NCBI GenBank assembly: GCA_019454185.1
Contig: CP075368.1
Span: forward strand, 3,451,649-3,515,648
Source: Phycisphaeraceae bacterium
Lineage (GTDB): Bacteria > Planctomycetota > Phycisphaerae > Phycisphaerales > UBA1924
Direction: 5' to 3'
Length of the DNA stretch: 64,000 nt
Shown: piece after piece, positions 32,464-42,869 of the stretch
Position numbering within the stretch: the first letter of the stretch is position 1
Layout of the letters: every line of letters begins with the position of its first letter
The notes under the pieces: generated by a model
What the model saw: the letters and a program-made list of their open reading frames with translations, nothing else
Database searches by the model: none
What the model was told of the DNA's origin: nothing
Translations under genes and position numbers: made by a program

Positions 32464-33807
32464 ATGGCCACCCAACCCCACACGTCGCGCGCTCCGTCGA
32501 ACGCACACCACGCCGACCCCATCACCGATCAGGTCTTGTCGCTCATCGGGCGTGCCGACCCTGAAGCGGCGGCGTTGATCGCCAAGGAGCGTGAGCGCCA
32601 GGAGACGACGCTGGAGCTCATCGCCAGCGAGAACCACGTCTCTCCGGAGGTGATGCACGCCATGGGGACGTGTCTCACCAACAAGTACGCCGAGGGGTAT
32701 CCGGGTGCGCGGTACTACGGCGGGTGCGAGTTCCACGATCAGATCGAGGATCTCGCGCGCGAGCGGGCGAAGAAGTTGTTTGGGGCCAAGTACGCGAATG
32801 TGCAGCCGCACTCGGGGGCTCAGGCCAACACCGCGGCGTTTATGGCGCTGTTGCAGCCCGGCGACACGTTCTGCTCGCTGGTGCTGAAGGATGGCGGGCA
32901 CCTGTCGCACGGGATGAAGATCAACTTCTCGGGCACGTTCTACCGGCCCGTCCACTACCCCCTGCACTATGACAAGGCCCACCCCGAGCATGAGCGGATC
33001 GACTACGACGCCGTTCGCGCGGTCTGCATGGAGCACAAGCCGAAACTGCTGATGTGCGGCTATTCGGCCTATCCCCGCGTGATCGACTTCGCGAAGTTCC
33101 GAGAGATCGCCGATGCCTGCGGTGCGCTGCTCATGGCGGACATCGCGCACATCGCGGGGCTGGTGGCGTCCGGCGTGCATCCGTCGCCGTTCCCGCACGC
33201 GCACGTGGTGACGACGACGACGCACAAGACGCTGCGCGGGCCGCGGGGCGGGCTGATCCTGACCAACGACGAGGAACTGGCCAAGAAGATCGACAAGGCG
33301 CTCTTCCCGGGCGTGCAGGGGGGGCCGCTGATGCACATCATCGCGGCGAAGGCCGTGGCGTTCGGCGAGGCCCTGCGCCCTGAGTTCCGGACCTATTGCG
33401 AGCGAGTCGTGCGCAACGCCGCGACACTTGCTTCGGAGTTGGTCGCGAAGGGGTATCGCATCACGACCGGGGGCACGGACAACCACCTGATGCTGGTTGA
33501 CCTGCGCGGCAAGAGCGACCAGTTGACCGGTGCGGACGCGGAGAAGTGGCTGGAAGCCGCGGGCATCATCACGAACAAGAACGGCATCCCCGATGATCCG
33601 CGGCCGCCTCGTGTGACGAGCGGGCTGCGGCTGGGAACGCCGGCGTTGACGACGCGCGGCTTCGGCGAGGCCGAGATGCGAGTTGTTGCCGCACTCTTCG
33701 ATCGTGTGCTCAGCGCGGGCGTGCAGGGGGGTGATGCGCTCGCATCGACGACGGCGTCGGTGCGCGAGGATGTGCGCACGCTCTGCAAGCGCTTTCCGCT
33801 GGGATGA
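32464..33807 (+). CDS. glyA: Serine hydroxymethyltransferase
   Basis: A 447-residue SHMT that interconverts serine and glycine while charging tetrahydrofolate with a one-carbon unit. Family features are [36 protein letters not shown], the folate/PLP pocket [31 protein letters not shown], and the PLP lysine in [15 protein letters not shown] (Lys255). The length is near the 420-450 norm with an 18-residue N-terminal extension rich in Ala/His. It is transcribed away from the hydrolase gene across a 183-bp intergenic gap. Confidence 0.96.
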   Translation: MATQPHTSRAPSNAHHADPITDQVLSLIGRADPEAAALIAKERERQETTLELIASENHVSPEVMHAMGTCLTNKYAEGYPGARYYGGCEFHDQIEDLARERAKKLFGAKYANVQPHSGAQANTAAFMALLQPGDTFCSLVLKDGGHLSHGMKINFSGTFYRPVHYPLHYDKAHPEHERIDYDAVRAVCMEHKPKLLMCGYSAYPRVIDFAKFREIADACGALLMADIAHIAGLVASGVHPSPFPHAHVVTTTTHKTLRGPRGGLILTNDEELAKKIDKALFPGVQGGPLMHIIAAKAVAFGEALRPEFRTYCERVVRNAATLASELVAKGYRITTGGTDNHLMLVDLRGKSDQLTGADAEKWLEAAGIITNKNGIPDDPRPPRVTSGLRLGTPALTTRGFGEAEMRVVAALFDRVLSAGVQGGDALASTTASVREDVRTLCKRFPLG

Positions 33808-33946
33808 TCGGAGCGAAGACGTCGATCATGGTGGCACGGCAAGGGAGGATCTTGGTGCGACCAGTATCCACGAGGGAACGCCCTTCGTGCACGGGAAGCC
33901 GTCGCGCGCCGGTCTATCGCCTTTGGCTCCGAAGGAGCCGGTGTGT

Positions 33947-33993
33947 GTAGCCGCGGGCGCAGCGCAGTCCCGAAGGGACAAGCCAGCCCGTGG
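33947..33993. repeat. REP-like element, left copy of the first Y1 transposase locus
   Basis: A 47-bp element carrying the hairpin GTCCC-GAA-GGGAC (33967-33979) and ending CAAGCCAGCCCGTGG. Its inverted partner is at 34593-34639; the two match over their full length with two one-base gaps, sharing GTAGCC, GCGCAGCG, CGAAGG and AGCCAGCCCGTGG. Further hairpins lie beside it: GGCTCC-GAA-GGAGCC (33925-33939) and a GCCCC/GGGGC stem just before the transposase start (34013-34027). Confidence 0.75.
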
Positions 33994-34039
33994 TAAGCTG
34001 GCACAGGTACATCGCCCCGGCAGGGGCGTGGGAGGAACC

Positions 34040-34489
34040 ATGCCCGGAACCTATTCACAGATTCTTCTGCACGTCGTGTTCAGCACGAAGGAGCGCCGGC
34101 CGTTGATCGATACCGGTCTCGCGCCACGCCTGTATGCATACATAGGAGGGATCATCCGTGCAGAGAAGGGCGTGATGTACGAGATCGGTGGCATCGCGGA
34201 TCACGTTCACTTGTATCTCCGGTGGCGCACGGACGAGAGCATCGCGGGCCTCATGCGAACCGTGAAGTCGCGATCATCAAAGTGGGTGCACGAAGAGATT
34301 GGCCTGCGCGAGTTCGCCTGGCAGGAGGGATACTCGGTGCTCTCGGTGAGCAAGTCGCAGGAAGAGCATGTGAAGCGGTACATCCTCGGGCAGCGAGAGC
34401 ACCACGCGAAGGAGGACTTCAAGTCGGAGTTGCTGCGGTTGCTGCGGGCGCACGAGGTGGAGTTTGATGAGAGATATGTGTTTGAGTGA
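34040..34489 (+). CDS. REP-associated/IS200-like Y1 transposase
   Basis: A 149-residue Y1 (HUH) transposase. ADHVHLYLRW carries the HUH metal site (His-Val-His), and EEHVKRYILGQREHH carries the catalytic tyrosine on its helix. The core also has HVVFSTKERRPLID at the N-terminus and SSKWVHEEIG. This is the TnpA_REP/IS200-type pattern: single-strand palindrome cleavage by a single tyrosine. ATG 34040 has GGAGG directly upstream. The reading frame could extend back to 33683, which is a shadow of glyA. Motifs are intact. It sits between two inverted REP-like elements. Confidence 0.88.
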   Translation: MPGTYSQILLHVVFSTKERRPLIDTGLAPRLYAYIGGIIRAEKGVMYEIGGIADHVHLYLRWRTDESIAGLMRTVKSRSSKWVHEEIGLREFAWQEGYSVLSVSKSQEEHVKRYILGQREHHAKEDFKSELLRLLRAHEVEFDERYVFE

Positions 34490-34592
34490 GGAGGTCGGCG
34501 CGGTGAGCGCGTTGAGAGGGATGGTCGATGGCGTTCCTCTGCCCCGCCGGGGCAGCGTGCGAAGGTGGAACGAGCGTGTGATGTGTCGCTTT

Positions 34593-34639
34593 CCACGGGC
34601 TGGCTCACGCCTTCGGCGTTCGCTGCGCCACGTGGCTAC
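34593..34639. repeat. REP-like element, right copy of the first Y1 transposase locus
   Basis: Reverse complement of the left element at 33947-33993. Its hairpin is ACGCC-TTC-GGCGT (34607-34619 as written on the plus strand). Both stem sides differ from the left copy's GTCCC/GGGAC stem, yet pairing is kept, a compensatory change. Confidence 0.75.
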
Positions 34640-34941
34640 ATCCCGGCGGCCCGGTGGGCCGCGAAGAGGAATGCGTTGTGGGCACAGGGCGGGGTAGGAG
34701 AGCGGAAGAGAGGGTGGGTGGGCCGCGATGCACCGGTTGAAGCCGGTGTCGCCTCCCCACGGGCAACCAGCCGTGCGCCGAAGCGGCGAAGAGGGGGGTA
34801 CACCGAGATCGGCGGTTGGCTCTCCTTGTGGGCCGGCCGATCTGCGGTGGCACGGCGCAAGGAAGGTCGGGGCTACACGCCACGGGTCGGGAAGAAGGGA
34901 CGGAGAAGAGGGGAGTCCGCTCTTCACGGGTTCCCGAGCAT
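34640..34941. repeat. Gene-free repeat-rich stretch before the HEPN gene
   Basis: No gene is supported. The segment near 34847-34885 (GCGGTGGCACGGCGCAAGG) is the reverse complement of one near 5936-5970. Other GC-rich self-complementary pieces occur near 34805-34850 and 34650-34670. It continues the REP-like cluster downstream of the transposase. Confidence 0.5.
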
Positions 34942-36177
34942 TCATTGGGAATCCTTGTCGCCAACTGTGTGCCCTCTAAGCCATCGAATGAACGCCATGC
35001 GCAGACCGCGAGAAAAATCCCGAATCAGGCCCTCGTCAGCATACAGACGCCCACCGAATGGAGCAAGCCAAGGCAGGCCGTCGCCCAACATGTGTGTACC
35101 ATGTACGATCTTGGAACGAAGATCGTATATCAATCCGGCGAACTGGCGACTGGATGCGATTTCGAGCATGTACGAATCCACGAAGTCACGAAACAGCCGT
35201 GTCGGCCCGGGACCCGTGGGCCTCTTGCACGATTGGCAAGGCGATGACGGCACCACCGGCAGTAATGATTCGACAGCCGCTGCGAGACACATCAGCCGCA
35301 CTTCTTCGTGTCCAGTATTCACGAGAGATGATGTATGAAGCCAATGACACGCTCTCAGGAACCGCTCCTGGACATCTCGTTCAGCTTGGTCGTGCAACGT
35401 CAAGAGCGACGTTAGCGTATCTGGAATACTGAAGTCATCTCGAAGCCATGGAGAGATCGCAGGAAGGGAAACAGAGAAGTACTGCGATTCAGGAATGGCC
35501 GGGATCAGACCACATTTATCCAACAGACAAACTGAATCAGGAGTGATGTGCGTGGGCCAGTAATCTAGTTGCACATACTCACATTGAGGAGTACCGTTAC
35601 GCTTGATTATTGCATAGTCGTGCATGCCATAAGGATGTCGTGCTCGCACGCCAATTGTAAAGGCATTCAGCAGAAGCAACCATCGCCTGCCCTCCTGTTC
35701 CCGAGAGATTCGATCAAGCTGCGAACTATTCGGGAATCGCAAGTACTTCAAGCTTACGACACATGGATGCTCGCCCATCAGAAAGGGCGGCCTCGGATCC
35801 TTGGGCGGTGCGGGCCGCACCTGCATTCGAAGCTTGCTGTCAATAAACTGCCCGCCAATCTGCTTCGAAGCAAATGCGGTGAATGCGTAGATTCCCTCCG
35901 AGCGGTCCGTGACTAGCTCTTCATGTATACGGCGGACATACTCATTAGCCTCCATATCACTTGATGACTTCACCTCGACTGATGCAATTTCGTGGCTGCT
36001 CTTCTTGTATCGAAGACGGACGCTTGGTGCGTCAGATGCATGCACGTGAACAACATACGGCTCCTCTTGCATCAGGCACGAGCCGAGGGAGTTGATCGCG
36101 TGCGCCAGAAACCGCAACTCCGGCTTGCCAAGCAGCGGGGCCATGATCTCCGGGGTGATTTCACGATACGACGCCAT
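34942..36177 (-). CDS. HEPN-domain (Apea-like) protein
   Basis: A 411-residue protein. The last third is Apea-like HEPN: RFLRACHWLHTSSLVNTGHEE, LMCLAAAVESLLP, the CQSCKRP linker and DLRSKIVHGTHML, whose RxxxxH (Arg354, His359) is the putative RNase motif of HEPN domains. The N-terminal part has alternating strands and helices and no recognised domain. AT content is clearly above the neighbours (about 50% GC), so horizontal transfer is likely. The start codon is 9 bp past the asnS stop on the same strand, possibly letting read-through drive it. Such proteins are common in conflict systems, but no partner is visible here. Confidence 0.75.
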   Translation of the reverse strand: MASYREITPEIMAPLLGKPELRFLAHAINSLGSCLMQEEPYVVHVHASDAPSVRLRYKKSSHEIASVEVKSSSDMEANEYVRRIHEELVTDRSEGIYAFTAFASKQIGGQFIDSKLRMQVRPAPPKDPRPPFLMGEHPCVVSLKYLRFPNSSQLDRISREQEGRRWLLLLNAFTIGVRARHPYGMHDYAIIKRNGTPQCEYVQLDYWPTHITPDSVCLLDKCGLIPAIPESQYFSVSLPAISPWLRDDFSIPDTLTSLLTLHDQAERDVQERFLRACHWLHTSSLVNTGHEEVRLMCLAAAVESLLPVVPSSPCQSCKRPTGPGPTRLFRDFVDSYMLEIASSRQFAGLIYDLRSKIVHGTHMLGDGLPWLAPFGGRLYADEGLIRDFSRGLRMAFIRWLRGHTVGDKDSQ

Positions 36178-36186
36178 GTCGGTCGC

Positions 36187-37710
<1,524 letters not shown>

Positions 37711-37755
37711 GGGGGACTCCTGTGGGGAAGGGGAGGTGATGGTAGGGGGAAGGGA

Positions 37756-40700
37756 TCAGACGACGACGTTGACCATGCGTCCCTTGACGACGATGACCTT
37801 CTTCGGCGGCTTGCCCGAAAGCAGCTCCGCGACCTTGGGCTCGGCGAGGGCGACGGCGGTGACGGAGGCATCGTCCGCGTCTGCGGGCACGGTGATGCGG
37901 GCGCGGACCTTGCCCTGGACCTGCACGGGGAGTTCGACCTCGGAGTCGCGCAGCATGGACTCGTCAACGGCGGGCCACGGGGCGAGCGAGCAGGCGCTGG
38001 TGTGCCCGAGTTTCGACCAGAGTTCTTCGGCGATGTGCGGCGCGAAGGGGCAGAGGATGAGCGCGAGTCGCTCAAGCTGCGGGCGGGTCAGACCCGGCCC
38101 GTTCTCCGCGCCGACGGAGGATGTCGCGGCGTTCACGAATTCGATCAACGCGGCAATCCCGGTGTTGAAGGAGAGTTTCTCGATCGCCTGCTCAACCTTG
38201 ACGGTGGTGCGATGGAGAAGCTTCTCGATGGACTTGTGGGCGTCGGAGCCAGCCGATGTGTCCGGCGCGAGGCGCAGGTCGCCGGTCTCTTCATTGACCG
38301 TGAGGCGCCAGAGCCGCTGGAGGAAGCGGAAGAGCCCCGTGATGTCGCGTGTGTTCCAGGGCTTTGAGGCCTCCAGCGGGCCCATGTACATCTCGTACAG
38401 CCGGAAAGTGTCTGCGCCGTAGTCGGCGATCACGTCGTCGGGATTGACAACGTTCTTCAGCGACTTGGACATCTTGGCGGTGATCTGGGTGACTTCTTCG
38501 CCGGTGTCGCGTGCGATGTAGCGCGGCTTCTCTTCGGTGCCTTTGTTGTCGACCATATCGACGGCAACAAGGCCCTTGTCAGCCCGCTGATATGCGTAGC
38601 TCGTGATCAGCCCTTGATGGAACAGCTTCTGGAACGGTTCGGGTGTGGAGACTTCGCCGAGGTCGAACAAGACCTTGTGCCAGAATCGCGCGTAGAGCAG
38701 GTGGAGGACGGCGTGCTCGTTGCCTCCGATGTAGAGATCGACGCCGCCGATGGGCCTGGGGATGGGCGTGTCATCGGAGGTTGCGACGCGTCCGGTCATC
38801 CAATAGGACTCTGCGGGCTTGCCGATGAGGCGTTTGTCGTTCTTTGCGTCGCAGTAGCGGAGGTAGTACCAGCATGAGCCGGCCCAGCCGGGCATGGTGT
38901 TGGTCTCACGCCTGACGATCGCATCGGCGGGGAGGTCCTTGACGCCGACATCCTTCGCCGTGGCGCGCATCCACTCCTTCGCTTTGGCCAGGAGGGGTTG
39001 TGGATCTTCGGATTCTTCGGGCTTGAAGTCTTCGAGGGGTGGGAGCGTGACGGGGAGCTTGGACTCGTCGACGGGGAAGTGGAAGCCGCGCTCGTCGTAG
39101 ACGATGGGGAAGGGCTCGCCCCAGTACCGCTGCCGGCTGAAGAGCCAGTCGCGGAGTTTGTAGTTGATCTTCTTGCGTCCGATTCCTTTGGAATCGAGCC
39201 ATGCGATGATGCGCTGTTTGGCGTCGGGTGTGGAGAGCCCGTCGAGCGAGACCTCGGCGTTGGCGGAGTTGATGGCGTGGCCCGCGCCTGAGTATGCGAT
39301 GCCGAAGCGTTCGACGATGGTGCCCTCGGCGAATGCGGTGCGGAGATCGTCGAACGAGGCGAAGCCCATGGAGGCGATGGTCTCGAGCCATTCGCCCTGG
39401 GTGGAGCCGCGTTTGCCGACGCCGGCGTCGCCGCTCGCCGCCTCGCCACCTGCCCCCCCAGCTGCGCCCACAGCCGGGCGAGCCGCACGGACGCGAGCGA
39501 GGAGCGCGGGCATGTGATCGGGCTCGGCGTTGGTGCTGGTGACGAGTCCGAGGAAGTCGGCCAGGTGTGTGGACCAGGTGTCGCCATTGCGTTCGTCGTC
39601 GGTGGCGTTGTTCGCGAAGTAGGCCATGGCCCAGTGGATGCGGGAGAGGACAACATCGCGGATGGGGAGGTTGAACTGACGTGCGAACTCGAAGTCGCGC
39701 TCGTCGTGCGCGGGGACGGCCATGATCGCGCCGTGCCCGTATCCCATGAGGACGTAGTCGGCGATCCAGACGGGGATCTCTTTGCCGGTGGCGGGGTTGA
39801 CGGCCATGATGCCGCTGAACACGCCGGTTTTGGTCTTTGTGTCCGCCTGGCGATCGACGTCGGTGCGTGCCTTGGCGCGGGCGATGTAGGCCTCGACCGC
39901 TGGGATGTCGGTCTCCGGGCGACACTCTTCGAGCGCGGAGGCGACGAGCGGGTGTTCGGGGGCGATGACCATGTAGGTCGCGCCGAAGATGGTGTCGGGG
40001 CGGGTGGTGTAGACGCGGAGCGTGCGTGTGATGGACTTGTCGGGGTCGAGGAGTGGGAAGTCGATCTCCGCGCCCTCTGAGCGACCGATCCATTCGGCCT
40101 GCTGCGTGCGGGTGGAATCGGGCCAGTCGAGCCCCGTGAGATCGTCGATGAGGCGGTCGGCGTAGGCGGTGATCCGCATCATCCACTGGCGGAGGGGCTT
40201 ACGGACGACGGGGTAGCCGCCTCGTTCGGAGCGGCCATCGATGACTTCCTCGTTGGCGAGGGCGGTGCCGAGTTTGGGGCACCAGTTGACGAGCTGCTCG
40301 GAGACATAGGCCAGCCGGTAGCTGTCAACGATGGAGCGGCGTGTCTCGTAGTCGACGCTGTCCCACGGTCCGGCGATGGTGTTGGCGGTGACGCCTGGGG
40401 CGTGGGCGTACTCGGCGGCCTTGGGGTTGTATCGAAGAGGGCGGGTGCCGGCGCGGAACTCGGCGATGAGGTCGTCGATGGAGCGCGCGGTGCGCAGCTC
40501 TTCGTCGTACCAGGCGTTGTAGAGACGCAGGAAGATCCACTGCGTCCAGCGGTAGTAGTCCTCGTCGATGGTGGCGAACTCGCGGGTCCAGTCGTAGGAG
40601 AAGCCGAAGCGTTTCAACTGGCGGCGGAAGGTGTCGATGGCGCGGCGCGTGGTGATGGCGGGGTGGACGCCGGTCTGGATCGCGTACTGCTCGGCGGGAA

Positions 40701-41028
40701 GGCCGTAGGCGTCCCATCCCATGGGATGGAGGACGTTGAAGCCCTTCATCCTTCGGTAGCGACAGATGATGTCGGTTGCGGTGTACCCCTCGGGGTGTCC
40801 GACGTGGAGCCCCGCGCCGGAGGGGTAGGGGAACATGTCGAGGCAGTAGAACTTGGGGCGTGAGCCGTCGAAGCCGGGGTCGCCGGGGTTGGGCTGCACG
40901 AACGTGCGGTTCTCGTCCCACCAGGTCTGCCAGCGGGTCTCGATCGCCTCGGCGAGCGCGGCGGTGTATCGGTGGGCCGGGCCGGAGTCCGGTGTGCGGG
41001 AGGGAGATGGAGTCGCGGCGTCGCTCAT
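37756..41028 (-). CDS. leuS: Leucyl-tRNA synthetase
   Basis: A 1090-residue class Ia synthetase that charges tRNA-Leu, against about 860 residues in Escherichia coli. The signature HVGH of HIGH is in FPYPSGAGLHVGHPEGY (about 73-78), and the KMSKS lysine loop in AKMSKSLKNVVNPDDVIADY (about 851-855). CP1 editing domain blocks include GIMAVNPATGKEIPVW and the GHGAIMAVPAHDERDFEFA hydrolytic region. About 120 residues (about 462-580) with Ala/Gly-rich and charged segments sit after NLPIRDVVLSRIHWA and account for part of the excess. ATG 41028 is chosen over a frame that opens at 41337 inside the divergent hldE-like gene. Confidence 0.96.
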   Translation of the reverse strand: MSDAATPSPSRTPDSGPAHRYTAALAEAIETRWQTWWDENRTFVQPNPGDPGFDGSRPKFYCLDMFPYPSGAGLHVGHPEGYTATDIICRYRRMKGFNVLHPMGWDAYGLPAEQYAIQTGVHPAITTRRAIDTFRRQLKRFGFSYDWTREFATIDEDYYRWTQWIFLRLYNAWYDEELRTARSIDDLIAEFRAGTRPLRYNPKAAEYAHAPGVTANTIAGPWDSVDYETRRSIVDSYRLAYVSEQLVNWCPKLGTALANEEVIDGRSERGGYPVVRKPLRQWMMRITAYADRLIDDLTGLDWPDSTRTQQAEWIGRSEGAEIDFPLLDPDKSITRTLRVYTTRPDTIFGATYMVIAPEHPLVASALEECRPETDIPAVEAYIARAKARTDVDRQADTKTKTGVFSGIMAVNPATGKEIPVWIADYVLMGYGHGAIMAVPAHDERDFEFARQFNLPIRDVVLSRIHWAMAYFANNATDDERNGDTWSTHLADFLGLVTSTNAEPDHMPALLARVRAARPAVGAAGGAGGEAASGDAGVGKRGSTQGEWLETIASMGFASFDDLRTAFAEGTIVERFGIAYSGAGHAINSANAEVSLDGLSTPDAKQRIIAWLDSKGIGRKKINYKLRDWLFSRQRYWGEPFPIVYDERGFHFPVDESKLPVTLPPLEDFKPEESEDPQPLLAKAKEWMRATAKDVGVKDLPADAIVRRETNTMPGWAGSCWYYLRYCDAKNDKRLIGKPAESYWMTGRVATSDDTPIPRPIGGVDLYIGGNEHAVLHLLYARFWHKVLFDLGEVSTPEPFQKLFHQGLITSYAYQRADKGLVAVDMVDNKGTEEKPRYIARDTGEEVTQITAKMSKSLKNVVNPDDVIADYGADTFRLYEMYMGPLEASKPWNTRDITGLFRFLQRLWRLTVNEETGDLRLAPDTSAGSDAHKSIEKLLHRTTVKVEQAIEKLSFNTGIAALIEFVNAATSSVGAENGPGLTRPQLERLALILCPFAPHIAEELWSKLGHTSACSLAPWPAVDESMLRDSEVELPVQVQGKVRARITVPADADDASVTAVALAEPKVAELLSGKPPKKVIVVKGRMVNVVV

Positions 41029-41125
41029 AGAGGCCCAGAGTCTAGCGATACCCGAACATGGGATATCGGTCGCCGGGCGGCCAACTCGGTTCACAATCTG
41101 GCCGGGCTCGGCCGATAACACTGGC

Positions 41126-42781
41126 ATGTCTTCGACCCCACCGGCCTCTTCCATCCCCAACGACCCCGGCGCGAAGATCCTGAGCAAGGCCGCGCTCCTG
41201 GAGCGCCGCGACCTGGCCCGGGGAGCGGGGCGGCGGGTGGTCCACTGCCACGGGTGCTTCGATATTGTGCATCCCGGGCATGTCAGGCATCTTCGCCAGG
41301 CCAAGGCGATGGGTGAGATCCTTCTGGTGTCGATCACGGGGGATCAGGGGATCAACAAGGGAACGGGGAGGCCGCTGATTCCGGAGGAGCTCCGGGCGGA
41401 GAACCTCGCGGCTCTTGACTTCGTGGACTGGGTTCACATCGAGCACCGACCGACGGCTTACGAGTTGCTCGACGAGGTGCGACCCGATGTCTATGTGAAG
41501 GGGCGCGAGTATGAGCACAACAGCGATCCTCGCTTCCGTCGGGAGCGCGAGGCGGTGGAGCGCCACGGCGGGCGTGTGGTGTTCTCTTCCGGCGATGTCG
41601 TTTTCTCTTCGACTGCTCTGATCAACGCGATGGAGCAGTCTGTCGATCCGTTCCATCAGCGGCTGACGCAACTGATGGGGACGACCGAGCTGCAGGGCGC
41701 GGAGTTGTTCACGTTGCTGGGTCGGATACGGGGCAAGCGTGTCGTGGTGGTGGGGGAAACGATCCTGGACACGTATGTGCTCTGCGATCGTCCCGACGTT
41801 GCCGGCGAGAGCCCGGTCATGACGCTGAGGCCGCTGGAGAACAGGCATTATGACGGTGGCGCGGCGATCATCGCGAGGCATGCTGCCTCGCTCGGGGCTC
41901 GCCCGATCCTGATCACCGCGCTGGACGATTCGGAGCAGTCGAGGGCGTTCAGGGCGCGGATGGTCGCGGATGGCGTCGAGGTGCGATCGATCCTGAGCCG
42001 CACGTCGATGCCGGAGAAGCAGAGGTTCCTGGTCGGCGCACAGAAGGTGATGAAGCTCGACCTTGTGGAGCCGTACGTGCTCGACGAGTCGGAGCACGAC
42101 CTGCTGCTGCGTCTTGCATCGGACGCGGCGCGGTCGGGCGGCGGGTGCGACGCGGCGATTGTCGCGGACTTCGGTCTTGGTTTGATGACACCGGCGACGC
42201 TGGGGCGGATGTGCCGCGGGCTGCGCCCGCACGTCGGCACGCTCTCCGGTGATGTGAGCGGGCGTCGGAGTTCGCTGTCTTCGATGCGTTCGATGGATCT
42301 GTTGTGTCCGAGCGAGTCGGAGGCGCGTGAGGCGTTCCGTCTGCACTCGGAGGGGCTGCCGATGGTGACGTGGCGTCTGCTTGAGGAGACTGCGTCGCGG
42401 GCCGCGATCGTGACGATGGGTCCGGAAGGCCTGATCGCGTTCGATCGGCTGGCGCGTCCGGGGGATACGGGCGAGGGATGGGCGAACCGATTGAAGGCGG
42501 AGCACGTGCCGTCGATGACCCCATACGCCATTGATCCTCTGGGGTGCGGGGACGCGCTGCTGACGATGGCGACGCTTTCGCTGGCGTCGGGGGGCTCGCT
42601 GCTTGCTTCGGCGTTCCTCGGGGCGTGTGCCGCGAGCTGCCAGGCGCAGCGGATCGGGAACGTGCCGATCGGCGCGACCGATGTGCGTCAGACCGTGGTG
42701 CGTGTGCACAACGCGCACCTGACCTATGCGACGCCCGAGGTGATCCACTCACCGGCGCGGGCGGCGCTGCGCGCATCGTAA
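41126..42781 (+). CDS. HldE-like bifunctional heptose enzyme with reversed domain order
   Basis: A 551-residue fusion. Residues about 20-165 are a nucleotidyltransferase: HCHGCFDIVHPGHVRHLRQA (HxGH near 49) plus VYVKGREYEH and VVFSSGDVVFSST. Residues about 205-530 are a PfkB/ribokinase kinase with VVVVGETILDTYVLC, VAGESPVMTLRP and the catalytic region IDPLGCGDALLTMATL (GCGD near 473, in place of GAGD). Escherichia coli HldE has the kinase first; here the order is swapped. The probable role is phosphorylation of heptose 7-phosphate to the 1,7-bisphosphate and adenylylation of heptose 1-phosphate for ADP-heptose, with GmhB at 23927 between. Start ATG 41126 follows leuS by 97 bp divergently. Confidence 0.85.
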   Translation: MSSTPPASSIPNDPGAKILSKAALLERRDLARGAGRRVVHCHGCFDIVHPGHVRHLRQAKAMGEILLVSITGDQGINKGTGRPLIPEELRAENLAALDFVDWVHIEHRPTAYELLDEVRPDVYVKGREYEHNSDPRFRREREAVERHGGRVVFSSGDVVFSSTALINAMEQSVDPFHQRLTQLMGTTELQGAELFTLLGRIRGKRVVVVGETILDTYVLCDRPDVAGESPVMTLRPLENRHYDGGAAIIARHAASLGARPILITALDDSEQSRAFRARMVADGVEVRSILSRTSMPEKQRFLVGAQKVMKLDLVEPYVLDESEHDLLLRLASDAARSGGGCDAAIVADFGLGLMTPATLGRMCRGLRPHVGTLSGDVSGRRSSLSSMRSMDLLCPSESEAREAFRLHSEGLPMVTWRLLEETASRAAIVTMGPEGLIAFDRLARPGDTGEGWANRLKAEHVPSMTPYAIDPLGCGDALLTMATLSLASGGSLLASAFLGACAASCQAQRIGNVPIGATDVRQTVVRVHNAHLTYATPEVIHSPARAALRAS

Positions 42782-42784
42782 GAG

Positions 42785-42869
42785 CTGTGACGGAGTGACA
42801 CAGTGACGGAGTAAGAACCGATCAACGAGGGTAATTGCTGTGTCACTGCGTCACTCTGTCACTCCGTCA
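42785..42869. repeat. GTGACGGAGT inverted low-complexity repeat around a gene start
   Basis: The left part (42785-42811) is GTGACGGAGTGACACAGTGA-like; the right part (42839-42869) is its approximate reverse complement, GTGTCACTGCGTCACTCTGT and on. The left part follows the hldE-like stop codon. The right part supplies the GTG start and first twelve codons of the glycosyltransferase. The same CAGTGACGGAGTGACGGA run occurs at 57192-57209 in the carB insert. Confidence 0.75.

Larger units (their letters stand above)
33947..34639 (+). mobile_element. REPtron-like locus: Y1 transposase flanked by inverted REP-like elements
   Basis: The central Y1 (HUH) transposase gene at 34040-34489 is flanked by one 47-bp palindrome in inverted orientation at both ends. 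This layout matches REP-associated tyrosine transposase (RAYT) loci, where the enzyme recognises flanking palindromes. I see no target-site duplication or classical terminal inverted repeats, which such elements lack. Confidence 0.65.
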
